A stretch of 64,000 bases of DNA from Adineta steineri (Eukaryota; Rotifera; Eurotatoria; Adinetida; Adinetidae): positions 1-64,000 of the forward strand of contig CAJNOI010000055.1 in the NCBI GenBank assembly GCA_905250115.1, read 5' to 3'. Within the stretch, counting starts at the first letter, position 1; each line of letters begins with the position of its first letter. Below, one piece after another: positions 10,761 through 23,143 of the stretch. Under the pieces are notes generated by a model. It was not told where the DNA came from and did no database searches. It saw nothing but the letters and a program-made list of their open reading frames with translations. The position numbers and the translations under genes are program-made.

Positions 10761-13173
10761 ATGTTATTACCACCTTGTTGGACAATATCATCAAATTCAA
10801 TTGAAAATTCATCATCTATTGATGATATTATGTTATCAACAGCAACAACATCGAATCAACATCAACCAAATTTTTGGTTTTCTGGTAATCCTATTCCATC
10901 ATTTTTTTCTTCATCATCATCAACAACAGCAGGAGGTGGTGGTGGAGGAGGAGGAATAGATAAAAATCCTTATATACAACAACCAATGACAAATAAAATA
11001 CTTTTTGATACAAATCCATGTAGTTCAAGTTCGGAAAGTTCACCACCACTATCTAATGATTATCTTTTATCACGTTCAAATCCATCAACAACATTAAATT
11101 TAACACAATTTAATTATATACAACAAAATCATCATCATCATCCATCATCAAATGGTTTTCTTCAACGAGATGATTGGTCACAAATACCAATAGCACAAAC
11201 AACAATTTCTCCTACTTCTGCTGCTGCATGGGCAAAAGGTAAAAAAAAATGTTATGTTTTTTTCTTTTGCTTCTCATTACATCAGACCTATTTATGCCAT
11301 CCTATTGTATAGAGAGAGAGAGAGGGAAGAGGGAGGAGGAGAGAAGGAGGGTTGCTCAATACCACATATATATATACATACAATCATCCGTCTATTCATA
11401 TTCTATGTCTTAATGGTTATTCGATGATTGGAAGGATGATTTATAATATTTGTCGCCGGCACATTACATCTGCTTGAGCTCGTTTTTTATGCAATACAAA
11501 AAAATCATGACAATATATTTCCGTTTCTTCATCAAGTGACACTTTTAGCTTCATCTATCAACCTACACTTTCAATGAATATGATCATCCGAAACATAGAG
11601 AGACAATTTGTCATCGAACTAAAAATGAGTCTGTCGTTTTTTTCTTATATGATTATTTTCAATAGAAAATTTGTGGCACTACTAGGAGTAAGAAAAAAAA
11701 AGAAGAATGATCGTTAGTTTCAAGGCGTGACGAATATACATATCTTTATCGTTGCTCAATTGATTTGTTGACACCTTTATATATCTATCCCTATTAAACA
11801 CCTTTAGAAATATATATATACGAAACATGCATGCAAGTATCTTTTTAATGAGATCAACACATATTTAATGAGCAACAAATGACACTTTTTTTCTTACGAA
11901 TAAATAACACATAATATTCGTGATAGAGGAGAAAAAAAACAAAAATAACATTAATTGATTGAAAGAGTCCAGAAGGTGAAAGCAATGAGCCGAAACATCT
12001 TGAGAGAAAAAAAAATAAGAAACGGATGCATATTATATTGTGTCATATGCCGCTTCCGATCTTGAAAGAAAATCTATCTTTCAATATTTTATCAATAGAC
12101 CATAGATAAAAATTATAATTCCTTATATATTGACGACATAATTTGATATATTAAAAACACGCTTGATTGCATGTCTATATTGTTGGATAGCAAAAATTAA
12201 TATTATCGAAGGTAAATGATCATTACGTAGTGACACATACACCATTATAATAAAGGAGAAATGTATATGACATCATTTTAATGGTAAGGTATATGCACAC
12301 TAAATGAATAAAAACGAATGACCTATGATCAAGAACTTTTTCACTGTCATTATTTAATTGATAATCATATATATATATATATGTATATATGATGATCGAT
12401 TGACAAGTGATTTTGCCGGTATACCGTGAAATTGTCATCAAACACATTCAAAAGTGCATTCACTCGAAAATAAGATCGATGTTTATATATATATATGACA
12501 GACAATGGCATCATCAATGTATGAGAACGCATGCGCACGTCATTCTTTTGAATAATTTATTTTGATTTTTATATATATATATAGACTTTTTTTTGTTGTC
12601 TATCCTATTCTGAAGTATGTTTATATATATATATATATATATCTATATATGCGAAAGGGTTATTAATAAAGCGTTAACTCTGATTGCTTTTTCTTATAAA
12701 CAAATAATTCTTTAGGTGTTCCGATTGATAATTCTCAAGCAACACATTATTCCGGTATAGTTAATGGTAATGAATCAATAAAAGATATGAAACGTAAAAG
12801 TAGTCGACCGACATTTACTGGACATCAAATATTTGCATTAGAAAAAATGTTTGAAAATACAAAGTATTTAGCTGGAACGGAACGTTCACGTCTTGCTTCT
12901 CAATTGGCAATGAGTGAAGCACAAGTTAAAGTAAGAAATCAATTTGTTTCCTTTATATACATTTTAAATTCATTACTTTTTTTAGGTCTGGTTTCAAAAC
13001 AGGTAAAAGAATTTTTTTTTTGTATTTATTAAATATTTTGTTTATTTTTCAGACGTACAAAATGGCGAAAAAAACATGCAGCTGAAATTCATGGTAGCAA
13101 TGGTAGTAAACGAGCGAAAAAACGCAATGATGATTCAGTTCCTACTGTCGAATCGGATTCAAATTCGTCTTAA
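10761..13173 (+). CDS. Nkx6: Homeobox transcription factor Nkx6 (HGTX class)
   Basis: Neural/endocrine patterning factor of the NK class. Four exons (10761-11238, 12716-12930, 12986-13002, 13053-13173) give 276 residues. The N-terminus carries SSIDDIML, which aligns with the TN/eh1-type repressor motif INDILS of Nkx6. It is followed by Ser-, Gly-, Asn- and His-rich low complexity. The homeodomain is C-terminal: [54 protein letters not shown], then HAAEIHG as in Nkx6. TFTGQQIFALEK-type helix 1 and KYLAG are diagnostic for Nkx6 rather than Nkx2 or Nkx1. Exon 3 is only 17 nt and encodes VWFQN of the recognition helix. Intron 1 is 1.48 kb. The start is uncertain because an acceptor-like TTTTTTAG immediately precedes it. 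Confidence 0.93.
11239..12715 (+). other. Nkx6: Large Nkx6 intron 1 with simple repeats
   Basis: 1477 bp, by far the longest intron found in the left block. It holds a purine tract (about 11312-11352, AG/GGA-rich) and several (TA)n runs (11805-11820, 12366-12385, 12570-12584, 12622-12643). No coding potential is supported. A long first intron in a developmental homeobox gene of a compact genome is a reasonable place for enhancers; that is inference. Confidence 0.6.
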
Positions 13174-14462
13174 TTTTTTCTCTTGATTTATTTTAGTGTT
13201 TCAATGAATTGTGAAAAAAATACTATTCTGTACATTTCATTTTTCTTCTACTTTTTTTCATTCATTAAATTGAAATTTTTCTGTTTTTTGTTCTTTTTTT
13301 CTTTGTACATGTGTGTTTAATATCATCACATATATTATTGTTTAAACTTAAAAGTATTAAAAGAAATATATATTGAAAAAGATGAATAATGACACATTTC
13401 AATTGGATAGAAGAAAAAATAAATTTTAGTTGGACGATCAAGTGTTTTTTCCTTGAAATTGAGTATAGTATAAAAGAAGACATTTTTCATTTATAGAATA
13501 ATTGATTTACTTCTTTCAATCGATGAAAATTAGATTTAAAATACAAGTAGTTACGTCACTTGTCAGCTGAGCAGTTCAATGCTCATGAAAGGTTTTATAA
13601 TCTATCGATTAAAGAATTATGTGAATTCAAATTCTCATCATATGAAAATAGCCAATGACTGACTTTAACGTGCATAATTGATTTTATATAAAAAAAAATA
13701 ACGATCAAGAATGTTATGTTAATATTATTATTTTCTTACGATTCCTACGCTGCCATACCATACATACATATAAGCATTGAAGCCTATAATCGATTATAAC
13801 ATATATGTGGTAATACATTGAAGTTCAAGTTTTTTATTTCTCATCAATATAAAAAGAGAATGCTTATATTACCACATAGACATTTGTATAGTAGTTAATT
13901 AGACATAAAATGTTTTTGTAAGCATTAGAAGACTATCTATTGTAGATAGTTTCGTATATTCCGTTCGAAGATAAACAATTAATTAGTATTAAATTATATC
14001 CCTACGATTATGTTTTAGTATTTGTTTTGAATTGATGATGACTGTATTGATCGAATCCGATTTTTGTCATCCCTTGGTGTTCTACCTATTTTCGAGGAGG
14101 TGGCGGTCGTCGGTTCGCCCTGTTGTCACTCTGGAAAAAACTAAATTTTTTGATAAAAACAGGAATATGAAACATAATCGATTTTGCTTTCCAATGATTA
14201 CTACCCATACTGCACGCAGCAGATTAGATTTATCAGTCACCAGTTTCAAAGCTAGGTGCATTTATCATCAATAAACTTGCTAAACTAAGTTTAACTTGAT
14301 TCAGATAATTAGTATGTAATAAAATCTGCGAGTATAAGTGATATCATTATGTGAAATAAATCTAATAATTAAATTCCTAGTTTATTTCTTTGAAAAACAA
14401 AACTTTCTTTTTAATCTAACTGTGTACTTAAATATAAAATACATGAATAATACAATTCAATA
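13174..14462. other. Intergenic region Nkx6-TMEM216, with a GC-richer island
   Basis: 1.3 kb. A small perfect hairpin (8-bp stem ACTATCTA/TAGATAGT) lies near 13931-13949. Bases 14085-14135 are clearly GC-richer than the surroundings. An 80-codon open frame overlaps it but shows no family resemblance. Nothing else is supported. Confidence 0.5.
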
Positions 14463-14960
14463 TTAGTCAGTTTTTACTGATGATTGAAATCGTATTTGAG
14501 CTTGTTTCATTCGTTCAATCTTTTGCTCTTTAGATAAAACAGGCATTGCTCGACTATTACGAATAATTGTTATAATACTTAATAATATTTCAATTGTAAT
14601 TAATGCTAAACTAATTGCTGAAAGTATAATTTCTACACGTTGAATATAAGATTGCCAAACAATAAAGAAGACAAAACCAATTATACAAAAAATTCCATAT
14701 ACAATAGAAATAATTAAAAGGCCAGTTTGTAACATTAAGTTTCCTTTAATATTAAAAAATTGTCGAATAAATTCATTGAAACATAGCATAAATATTATTG
14801 CCATTTCTATACCAAATGCACTTGAAGCATATGTTATATGATAATATTTAAATATAAATAAAAGGATTTCAAGAATAAACCAAAAGATTGTATAATTAAG
14901 GTTTATACGTAAAAGTATATGAAGTGCAGTACTTGATTGATCAGATACAGTGAGAAACAT
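14463..14960 (-). CDS. TMEM216: TMEM216-like ciliary transition-zone membrane protein
   Basis: Four-span membrane protein of the Transmemb_17 family, part of the MKS/B9 complex at the ciliary transition zone. Single exon, 165 residues, slightly longer than human TMEM216. Four hydrophobic segments lie at about residues 23-40, 48-66, 78-103 and 113-135. Family-like features: LEILLFIFK in helix 1, FNEFIRQFFNIKGNL after helix 2 (compare E-IRLFFGTKGNL in TMEM216) and WQSYIQRVEIILSAI leading into helix 4. The basic, Lys/Arg-rich C-tail is soluble. TMEM17 or TMEM80 are alternatives, but the KGNL and QSY-QRVE signatures fit TMEM216 best. A consensus RFX X-box 93 bp upstream supports a ciliary role independently. 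Confidence 0.82.
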   Translation of the reverse strand: MFLTVSDQSSTALHILLRINLNYTIFWFILEILLFIFKYYHITYASSAFGIEMAIIFMLCFNEFIRQFFNIKGNLMLQTGLLIISIVYGIFCIIGFVFFIVWQSYIQRVEIILSAISLALITIEILLSIITIIRNSRAMPVLSKEQKIERMKQAQIRFQSSVKTD

Positions 14961-15775
14961 TTTCTTTTTTAAATAATAATAATAATCTGAAAAATGTAGA
15001 TAAAATCGTTTAATATAAATTTACATAAATCAGTTTTGACATTATCGATCGAGTTGCCATAGTAACCGCCTCTTTACAATATTTATATCAGCACGCCATC
15101 TGTTATTCCCCTAAGAGTTTTAATTCGCTCAGTCACCTGATGGACATAAAATGAGGAACACTAGTAATCGACATTTTAATCGAGGGTGTGTGTAGACTTA
15201 TGGATGGAAATTTGTACTACGTTTTATATTATTTGTATATCTAAGTACATGATACATTAGAATATTTCAAGGTATACAAATTAAGATTTAAAATGTAAAT
15301 GTTAAATTAGTCTTTTGAATTATTTATGTTGTTTTTTTTCTGTCAAAAAAAAATTCTCATTCTTCGATTACAAATACTTAAGATTTACTTTATATTTTAT
15401 GTTTTTATTTACACAACAATTTAATATTGCACAAATGTGATTTTTTTTCTTCGTTCAATATTTATAATGAACACTGTAAGTAAATATATCTATACATAAT
15501 TCCTATTCAATAATTTTTCAATGCTCATTAATTTAAAGTAGAAATAAAAATCCTTTTTTTGCTTTTTCTTTTTACATTGTGTGTGGGTAGAATAGGTTGA
15601 ATGATTTATGTCATATGATTGCAAAGCAACAAAAATTGTTTTTTTTATAAATTACTAATGATTTTGCTTTCTATGCATGTGATCAGCTACTTATTTTTAC
15701 TTATGCTTATAAATGATTGTATTTTGCTCACATCATATTCCAGATACGAAATAATAAACAAAAAAAGCTATCTAA
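14961..15775. other. Divergent intergenic region TMEM216 / BCAT
   Basis: 815 bp shared upstream region of two divergent genes. It contains the X-box at 15053-15067 and a locally GC-richer patch (about 15040-15200) suggestive of a core promoter for TMEM216. A pyrimidine stretch with CAG at 15741-15743 precedes the BCAT start. Confidence 0.5.
15053..15067 (-). promoter_or_regulatory. RFX X-box upstream of TMEM216
   Basis: GTTGCCATAGTAACC is a near-palindromic match to the X-box (GTTGCC-N2-GGYAAC type) bound by RFX factors that switch on ciliary genes in animals. It lies 93 bp before the ATG of the minus-strand TMEM216 gene, in the typical window. The other flank is 700 bp from BCAT. The sequence match is seen directly; its function is inferred. 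Confidence 0.75.
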
Positions 15776-17355
15776 ATGTTGACAATCAATAGGTTTTGTT
15801 TGCTTCTATCTCAACGTGGCTATGCAACTGGTGCATCAACATTTCGTGCTGCTGACATCATTATAAAAAAAACGGAAAGTGGCAGTTCCAAACCAGATCC
15901 AGATAAACTTGTTTTTGGTGCAAGTTTTGCAGATCATATGTTAACAATAAAACATACAACTGCAAATGGTTGGGAAAAGCCAGTTATTGAACCATTAAGA
16001 GATCTTGCAATACATCCTGCTGCAAAAGTTTTACACTATGCAGCTGAAGTATATAATTTTTTTTTGTTAATTTTATTTATTAAATATCTTGTTTTTGTAT
16101 AGCTTTTTGAAGGCATGAAAGCATATCGTGGTTATGATGGAAAAATTCGTCTATTTCGTCCTGATTTAAATATGAAACGAATGCTTAACACAGCTGAACG
16201 AAGTGTTTTACCTGTAAGAACTAATATACATTGGATTAATAGTATATATATGTATCTGTAGACATTTGATGGAAATGAATTATTAGAATGTATTAAGAAA
16301 TTAGTTCAAGTTGATGCCGACTGGGTACCAAGATCAAAATCAAGTACACTTTACATCCGACCAACTTTAATTGGCACTGAAGTATATTGAAATACTTTTT
16401 TTTGAATTTTAATGTAAACATTATTTTTATTTGCAGCCACAATTAGGTGTTGCTGCATCAAGCGAATCATTATTATTTGTTATAACTGGACCTGTCGGTC
16501 CATATTATCCAACTGGTTTCAAACCCGTTTCTTTATTGGCTGATACAGTTCATTGTCGAGCATTTCCAGGTGGTATGGGAGCATATAAAGCTGGCTCGTA
16601 AGTGATTATATTTATTTATTTTTGTTGTTGATATTGATAATAATTTATAGAAACTATGGACCAACTATTTATGTTAATAAAATGGCTCAAGCACAAGGAT
16701 GTCAACAAGTTTTATGGCTTTATGGTGAAAAAAGATATGTGACAGAAGTTGGTACAATGAATGTATTTATGTGTTTAAAAAATAAGAAAGGTGGTGTTGA
16801 AATAGTTACACCACCCTTAGATGGACTTATTCTACCTGGTGTTACTCGTCAAAGTATTCTTGATCTTGGTCGTACATGGGTACAAATAAATAAAGTTATT
16901 TTTTCAATAAATCTTGTGTTCTCTTCTAGAAAGATATTACCGTCTCCGAACGATCGATAACCATGGATGAATTGCTGGAAGCACAACAAAATAATAGCGT
17001 ATGATTTCATAATATAAAAGACTTCTTTTTTAAAATGTGTCTATATTAGCTTTTGGAAATGTTTGGTTCGGGTACAGCAGCTATTGTTTGTCCAATAGAA
17101 AGAATTGTTTACGAAGGAAAATCATACGATTTAGCCACTATGAACAAAGGTTTATCTCATTTTTTTCAAATCTCATCATAATATTTTTATCTAAATAATT
17201 AATCTAGGAGCTCCATTAACAAATCGATTCCATGATGAAATTGTTGATATTCAAGTAAGCATTTTTTTTTGTTTTTTTTAATTATAAATATTGATTTAAT
17301 TTTTTTAATTTAGTTTGGTCGAAAACCAAGTAAATGGACCGTCGATGTCATATAA
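15776..17355 (+). CDS. BCAT: Branched-chain amino-acid aminotransferase (mitochondrial-type)
   Basis: PLP fold-type IV transaminase: Leu, Ile or Val + 2-oxoglutarate to the branched 2-oxo acid + Glu, first step of catabolism. Nine exons (15776-16048, 16103-16213, 16262-16381, 16437-16597, 16651-16879, 16930-16998, 17050-17149, 17208-17254, 17314-17355) give 383 residues. The first about 20 residues are basic/hydroxylated ([15 protein letters not shown]), consistent with a mitochondrial presequence. Family marks: [54 protein letters not shown] with the PLP-binding Lys, [34 protein letters not shown] and [11 protein letters not shown]. Family members usually have GGNYG; this one has GSNYG next to the Lys. 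Confidence 0.96.
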
Positions 17356-17881
17356 AGTCATTCAAATGCATTTCAGAATAAAACTTTTTAATCTCGGTGT
17401 GTAATGGTGATAGAATCTCAACTATTGTCCTGGTAATGATGTTCTTCGTTTCTAATGATAGAAATGAAAAATAAAAGCATTTATTTTTGTTTTTGTAAAA
17501 GTTTTTGCTGAAATAAAAACCGAAAAGATAACCCAATAGAATTTAATTTCTTATTTTAAATCTCTAATCTCAATGATATATGATTCAAATAATATTGATT
17601 TTATTCAATCATAAACTAAAGAAATGTGTAACAATTATCATAATGAAAAATAGCAATTAAGTGTATAGTAACAATTAAATTACATAAAAGTTTATTCGAT
17701 TGAGTCAGTTTCCTTATCACCATCTTTTTTTTGGTGATTTTATTTTTTCTGCTGATTAACGTATTTCATTCTCAATTTAATGACGATCTTCTATACATTC
17801 AAATTGATACATTAGTATTTATTTATTTTTAATTGTAATAATAATACAACATTTATGAGTCATGTAATATATATTTTTTTC
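17356..17881. other. Convergent intergenic spacer BCAT / GPCR
   Basis: 526 bp between two converging 3' ends. AT-rich with AATAAA-like sequences on both strands. No gene is supported; a 62-codon minus-strand frame has no recognisable features. Confidence 0.5.
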
Positions 17882-18913
17882 TTATCGTCGTCGTCGAGCA
17901 ATAATTACTGCTCCATTGATAGATGTATTGCCAGCAGTTTGTATTTGGTCTTGACATGAAAATATAAGTTTGATTTTCTTGGATAAACCCGGTGTTGAAC
18001 TTGTACATACAAATGGTATAAAGAAAATGAAAAGATAACCAGCAAAATAAAAATATAACTGCAGTTGAGCGCCATATTCATCTGGTAAACCACATAAATG
18101 AGCAAGTGTAAGAAGATTAAGTGGTAAAATAAAAATAATATTTAAAATCGACATTGATACCAATTGTATCGTCATTCTTCGATGTTTACTCCATTGAACT
18201 TGTTGATTGAGACGTTGTTTTTGTCGTATAACACGAATTAAAAGAGCCATACTAACCGACGCAACTAAAAAAGCTGGTAAAATATTATGTCCAAAAAAAT
18301 CCCATGTACCCAATATTAAATCATCTTGATAACATGGATATGCATTGCATACTGGTAAATCATATTCATAAGTATTTTCACAAGGAAATATAAGAAGAAC
18401 ATAACTATAAAAAGTTGAAATATATAGAAGAAGAAGAATTAATGGTAAATAATGAGAAAAAAATCTTCCTCGTTTTGTTATTGCCCATTGACTCTTAAAT
18501 ATTAAAATATGTCGTTCTATAGCTGTCCACGCTAATAAAATTTGTTGTCCATTGTAAAATGCAAAAGCAGCAAACCACCAAGCAATACATGTACTTGGTG
18601 CGGCAGGTGTAACATTACCTGAATTAATTATAAATGTAAGATAAAGTGGAACATCCATTAATTGAGTTGGTAAACCAAAAATAATTAAAACTACAATTGC
18701 ATGATTATTTAATGCAGGTCGAGCTGTTCGATTAACAAGAAGATGAGTAAGAAGAATAAAACTACAGATAGCTGATGGAAAATCAAATAGGATAAGTATC
18801 CAAAAACGAATTGGACGAGATAAAGAAATTTCATCATCTTGAAAAGTATCTCCACTATCACTATCATTTGTTGCCATCACGTAAAAATTATAAATTGTCA
18901 AAGAATACAACAA
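17882..18913 (-). CDS. Rhodopsin-like G-protein-coupled receptor
   Basis: Single-exon seven-helix receptor of 343 codons. The more likely start is the second Met at 18877 (MATNDSDSGD, 331 residues), giving a short acidic extracellular N-terminus with an NDS glycosylation site. Helices lie at about residues 35-60, 73-97, 108-133, 154-180, 207-226, 250-275 and 287-310. The class-A conserved Cys before helix 3 is present (STCIAWW). ERH replaces DRY at the end of helix 3 (AIERHILIF). A basic third intracellular loop (RQKQRLNQQVQWSKHRR) and NP..Y-like helix 7 with aromatic FFIPFVC are seen. This resembles the large lineage-expanded receptor sets of rotifers; the ligand cannot be told. Confidence 0.8.
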   Translation of the reverse strand: MLYSLTIYNFYVMATNDSDSGDTFQDDEISLSRPIRFWILILFDFPSAICSFILLTHLLVNRTARPALNNHAIVVLIIFGLPTQLMDVPLYLTFIINSGNVTPAAPSTCIAWWFAAFAFYNGQQILLAWTAIERHILIFKSQWAITKRGRFFSHYLPLILLLLYISTFYSYVLLIFPCENTYEYDLPVCNAYPCYQDDLILGTWDFFGHNILPAFLVASVSMALLIRVIRQKQRLNQQVQWSKHRRMTIQLVSMSILNIIFILPLNLLTLAHLCGLPDEYGAQLQLYFYFAGYLFIFFIPFVCTSSTPGLSKKIKLIFSCQDQIQTAGNTSINGAVIIARRRR

Positions 18914-20007
18914 TCTGCTAAGATATTTATACTATTGTAAATGCGCATTTAACCATTACGATTTAATATCAACAAAATTAATTTCCGCTTTTCTTCTTGT
19001 GACAACTTATAGAGAGAAAAACCTGATATTTTTTTTAATTCTGACTATACTTAAAACTATACTAATTAACAGTTTGATCTGTATGAGAACTTTGCGACCC
19101 TTTCAAGCCGATATGATCTACTAGTGGGTCAAACTATAGAGAAGAATACTTTTTTTTCATAGTATGGAGCTATCGGTAATAAACTATCGATAGTAATGAA
19201 TAGGATTGATTCTATAATCTCTTGCAGTAACTTCTTCCTCGAAACTTGTCATCTGCGTTGTTTTTTTCACACGGCATGTAAAACAAATCGAAACTTCAGT
19301 TCTATTTTCATACAATTGAATGGAAAGAACCAAAGATAACATCTATTTTTATATCCACCAATTTAATTAATCTATGTTTTAAATAAAATATATTTAGAAT
19401 GAAGCAAAAGCATTAATTTCAAGGGTGAAGAGGATTGGCGATGAAGCGTCAATTTTACAGGTTAAAGTACCATTTAGAAAAAGGAACTCTTTTTTTTACA
19501 AAATTGTCAAAATGGATTCATCTCAAACAGACCATAGGTGATATTTTTGAAACTTATTCAAGCGGATAAAAAAGAACATATTAAGATTTGAAATGACATA
19601 TGGAAAAAAATATATCTTTGGACCAGAAGTTTATGTTTATCAAGTGCGATATATGTCAAAAATAGCATTGTTGTATCTACTTTGTTATAGATGATGTGTT
19701 GCAGGAAAGTAAATCTCTAACTCAGTCGAATGATGACATCTATATATGAGAAGATGTTATGGGTTCAACTATGGAACCAAACATATTCTTTTGAGCTGCC
19801 AGCGACAGACAGATGAACCATGACAGCTTGGTACTTTTTTAAAGTTATAATTTAAATAAATTTTAACAAAAACAAAATTACAAATTATAATCGAACTGTA
19901 TTCTTCTTCTTCTTCATTCGTTGAAGTTAAATATATGAACGTTTATTGTTGAGATATATGTAAAAACAATAAAAATAAAAATTTCTTGTATTCCTTTTTA
20001 GATCATT
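18914..20007. other. Intergenic region upstream of nicastrin
   Basis: 1.1 kb between divergent genes, with no supported gene. A T-rich tract ends in TTTTTAG at 20001, 6 bp before the nicastrin ATG (possible trans-splice site). Confidence 0.5.
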
Positions 20008-22133
20008 ATGCACTCATTATTTTTTTTCATATGCCTCCTTTTGACAATTTCATTTATTGCTTGCTCACAACCAAAACGTATTATTGATCAAATGTACATT
20101 TCGTTTGATCGTGCTCGTTATTGTGTTCGTCGTCTCAATGGTACACATGAAGTGGGTTGTCAATCAGCTATGAGAGGTAATTCAGGTCGAATGTATATGA
20201 TTGATAATGAACAAGAATTCACTTCATTTCTTACAAATACTGCAACTATTGATCTATCGAATTCATTTATTATTGTACTTAATGTGAATTTATTTGATTC
20301 AAATCATGTTGATCAATTAATGAATCGTCTTGATAAAAAATTAAATGGTCTTTTATTATATTTAAAATCAAATTTATCTCGACCTGAATATTTTTCACAT
20401 GATGATCAATGTCCAAATCATCGTTATTCTTATTATTTAAATCAAACAGAAAGTGTAAAATGGAATTGGAAAGGAACTGGCTTATTTTTTCGTTCATTTC
20501 CATTTCCAATTATGTTGGTTGATGAAGAAAATGATTATAAACAATTATTACATTTCTATCAACAATTTAATAGTAGTCAATCAACACCTGCATGTGGTTT
20601 AGAAATGAAAACATTTCAAAATGCTGCACATACATCTAAAACATGTATGAGAAGAAATGATATATCACATTCATTAATTGATCTCCCCGAAATATTCTGT
20701 GATCCTATAGGTGGTCAAAATATTTATAGTAAATTACCTCAAACAATTACAACTATATATCAACAACGTTCACCAAAATCAGTCGTATTAATTTTAGTAA
20801 ATACAGATAGTTTTCAAATGTTTCTTAAACCAAAAGGAGCAACAGGTGGTGCTCAACAACCAGCTGCAGCACTTATCGCATTTCTTACACTTGCACATTT
20901 AATTGGACAAGAACAAAATGAATTGAAAAAACAAGATAAAGAAATTATATTTCTAACATTAGATGGTGATGCAATGGATTATTCAGCTTCATTTAAATTT
21001 ATGTTTGATATGATCAATGGATATTTTCCAAATGGTGATAAAAATGAACAACGTATTAAACCTGAACATATTCATTCAATTATTGAATTACAAGGATTAA
21101 GTATGACAGATAAACTTTGGGTATGTATTCAAATCATCTTTCATTTCTTTATCAGAATTTCTTTTAGCTTCATTCATATCCATCATCATTGATAAATCAA
21201 ACATTTATCAATACAATTCTTCGTAATAACCCAATGATAACTTCAATTTCATCAAATTCTCCTCTACCACCTGCATCATCACAAATATTTCTTCGTGAAA
21301 CATCATCAATGTCATTTCCTGCATATATATTATCGTCTGCAAATGATAATCAATTATCTAATCATTATTATCATTCATTTTTTGATGATCCATCAACCTT
21401 ATCAATTAATATATCAACATTAGAATATAATACAGATACTGAATTTAGTCAATGGATTAAACGTATTGTTGAACCATTAGCTCAAACATTAATTGAATCA
21501 TTTGTTGGTATAAGAAAAAATCTTATTATTAAACAAGAAATTATTAATAATTTAGTTTATTGTATTTTAAAAAATATTAATTGTCCTTTAATTCATAATG
21601 TAACAAATCAATCTGTTGGTAATACATTTAAACAATTTGATCAAACATCTATGCCATTTTCAATTAATACTTATCCAGAATCAACTACACCAACATTTCC
21701 TTTTGTACAATATGTTTTAAGTTATTTTTTACGTGATCGTGCATATGATTTACAAAATATAACTAGCGTAACATGTAAAGAATATGCTGCTAATGATACG
21801 CTTTATTCATATAAATATGTTGGTGGATATTTACCATCGATAAATAATGAAGAAAAATTTTCTAGTTATTGTGTTCGATCATATATACGATTGATACAAT
21901 CAATGTCACCAGCATTTACTATTAAAAATTATGATTTATCTGATGCAAAATATCCAGCATGGACTGAAAGTCGTTGGACAGTAATTAGTTTAAGACTTTT
22001 TCTTATTCCAACAAGACAACATGAAGTTATGACAGTTGTTATTGGTATTTCACTTTTGTCTATTTCATTTATGGTTCTTTTGTTATTACGTCAATATACA
22101 AAAATTAATCTCTTACAACCTTCATCATCATAA
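20008..22133 (+). CDS. NCSTN: Nicastrin, gamma-secretase subunit
   Basis: Large glycosylated subunit of gamma-secretase; its ectodomain gates substrates by their free N-terminus. Two exons (20008-21120 and 21168-22133) give 692 residues, close to the 700 of other animals. Signal peptide at residues 1-20, small lobe with CVRRLNGTHEVGCQSAMRG, then QCPNHRYSYY, GTGLFFRSFPFPIMLVDEEND and CGLEM. The aminopeptidase-like lobe includes TCMRRNDI, PEIFCDPIGG and TLDGDAMDYSASFKFMFDM, where vertebrates have the DYIGSS segment. C-terminal YPAWTESRWTVISLRLFLI is followed by one transmembrane helix (about 660-682) and a short tail. Many N-glycosylation sequons. No lesion. Confidence 0.96.
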
Positions 22134-23143
22134 ATAATAATAATAATTCGATATAGATCTTATTTTGTTGTATTGTTTGTCTAAAATTGTTTGTTTTTTT
22201 CTTTGTTCTGAATGATCAGATCTTATTATTCTATACTTGTTGTCTGTTATTACGAATAAAATTCGAAAAATAATCTCAAACGATTTACTATATTATATGC
22301 TTTTATAATATTCTAATGATGATTTATTCATTTTTGTTTGATAAATGTCCTTATTTTATGGATATATACATATAAAACATATAGTTATGAGCCTCCATTC
22401 TAATTATGATTCTTATCTGCTCTTTATTTTATGAACATACAGTGTTCAATAATAACATCAAGTTCAATATAGTATAATGGTGTAGTAGTTGATGAATAAT
22501 GAATATAATTCAATGACAATGACACTCAAGGATATATGACAATTTTGTGGGATTAGATAGAAGCTTTCATTCTCACATACTATTTGATAGATAGTTCTTT
22601 TTGTTGATATGTGTATACATAGTATGGTATCAATTATTTTTATCTTTTTTATATTTATTTCTATTGATTTTTAGTTAAACCAACACAGAGAATAGGAAAT
22701 AATATTCAACATCAAAAAGAAAGATAAACATAATCAATTGTTATGCGATCATATCGTTTTATAATCTGATCAAAATATTTGAACTTTATATATTTGATAA
22801 TAATCTTTAAATAACATTCAACAAATATAAATATGAGTAAAAATCAAGTATTTGAATGACTGCTTGCATTGATAGACTATTATTCTCATATATTAGTTCA
22901 TATTGCGTGTATATATGTGCATTCATTATACGTATACTTTGTTTTTTATGTAATCTATGCTTGGTATTGAATAAGATATTGAACGGATAAAAAGAGCATT
23001 CGATTGTCACAGATGAACGAACATTACATTTATATAGATGAAATAAATCATGTTTCGTTTTTTTTCTTCTCTTCTGTCGAACATGCTCATTTACGATATA
23101 TAGTTCAGTTCATATTTGATCTACCAAATAAAACAGTACAAAA
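22134..23143. other. Intergenic region, no gene seen
   Basis: 1 kb, AT-rich, with scattered AT microsatellites. The 67- and 72-codon minus-strand frames here show no family features and the second overlaps exons of the next gene, so neither is called. Confidence 0.5.

Noticed and set aside
11312-11352. Purine tract as a possible triplex or regulatory signal
   Set aside because: Plain AG/GGA simple sequence inside an intron; nothing beyond composition supports a function.
14032-14274. 80-codon frame in a GC-richer patch, possible gene or structured RNA
   Set aside because: No protein family features and no convincing RNA fold by eye; noted only as an island.
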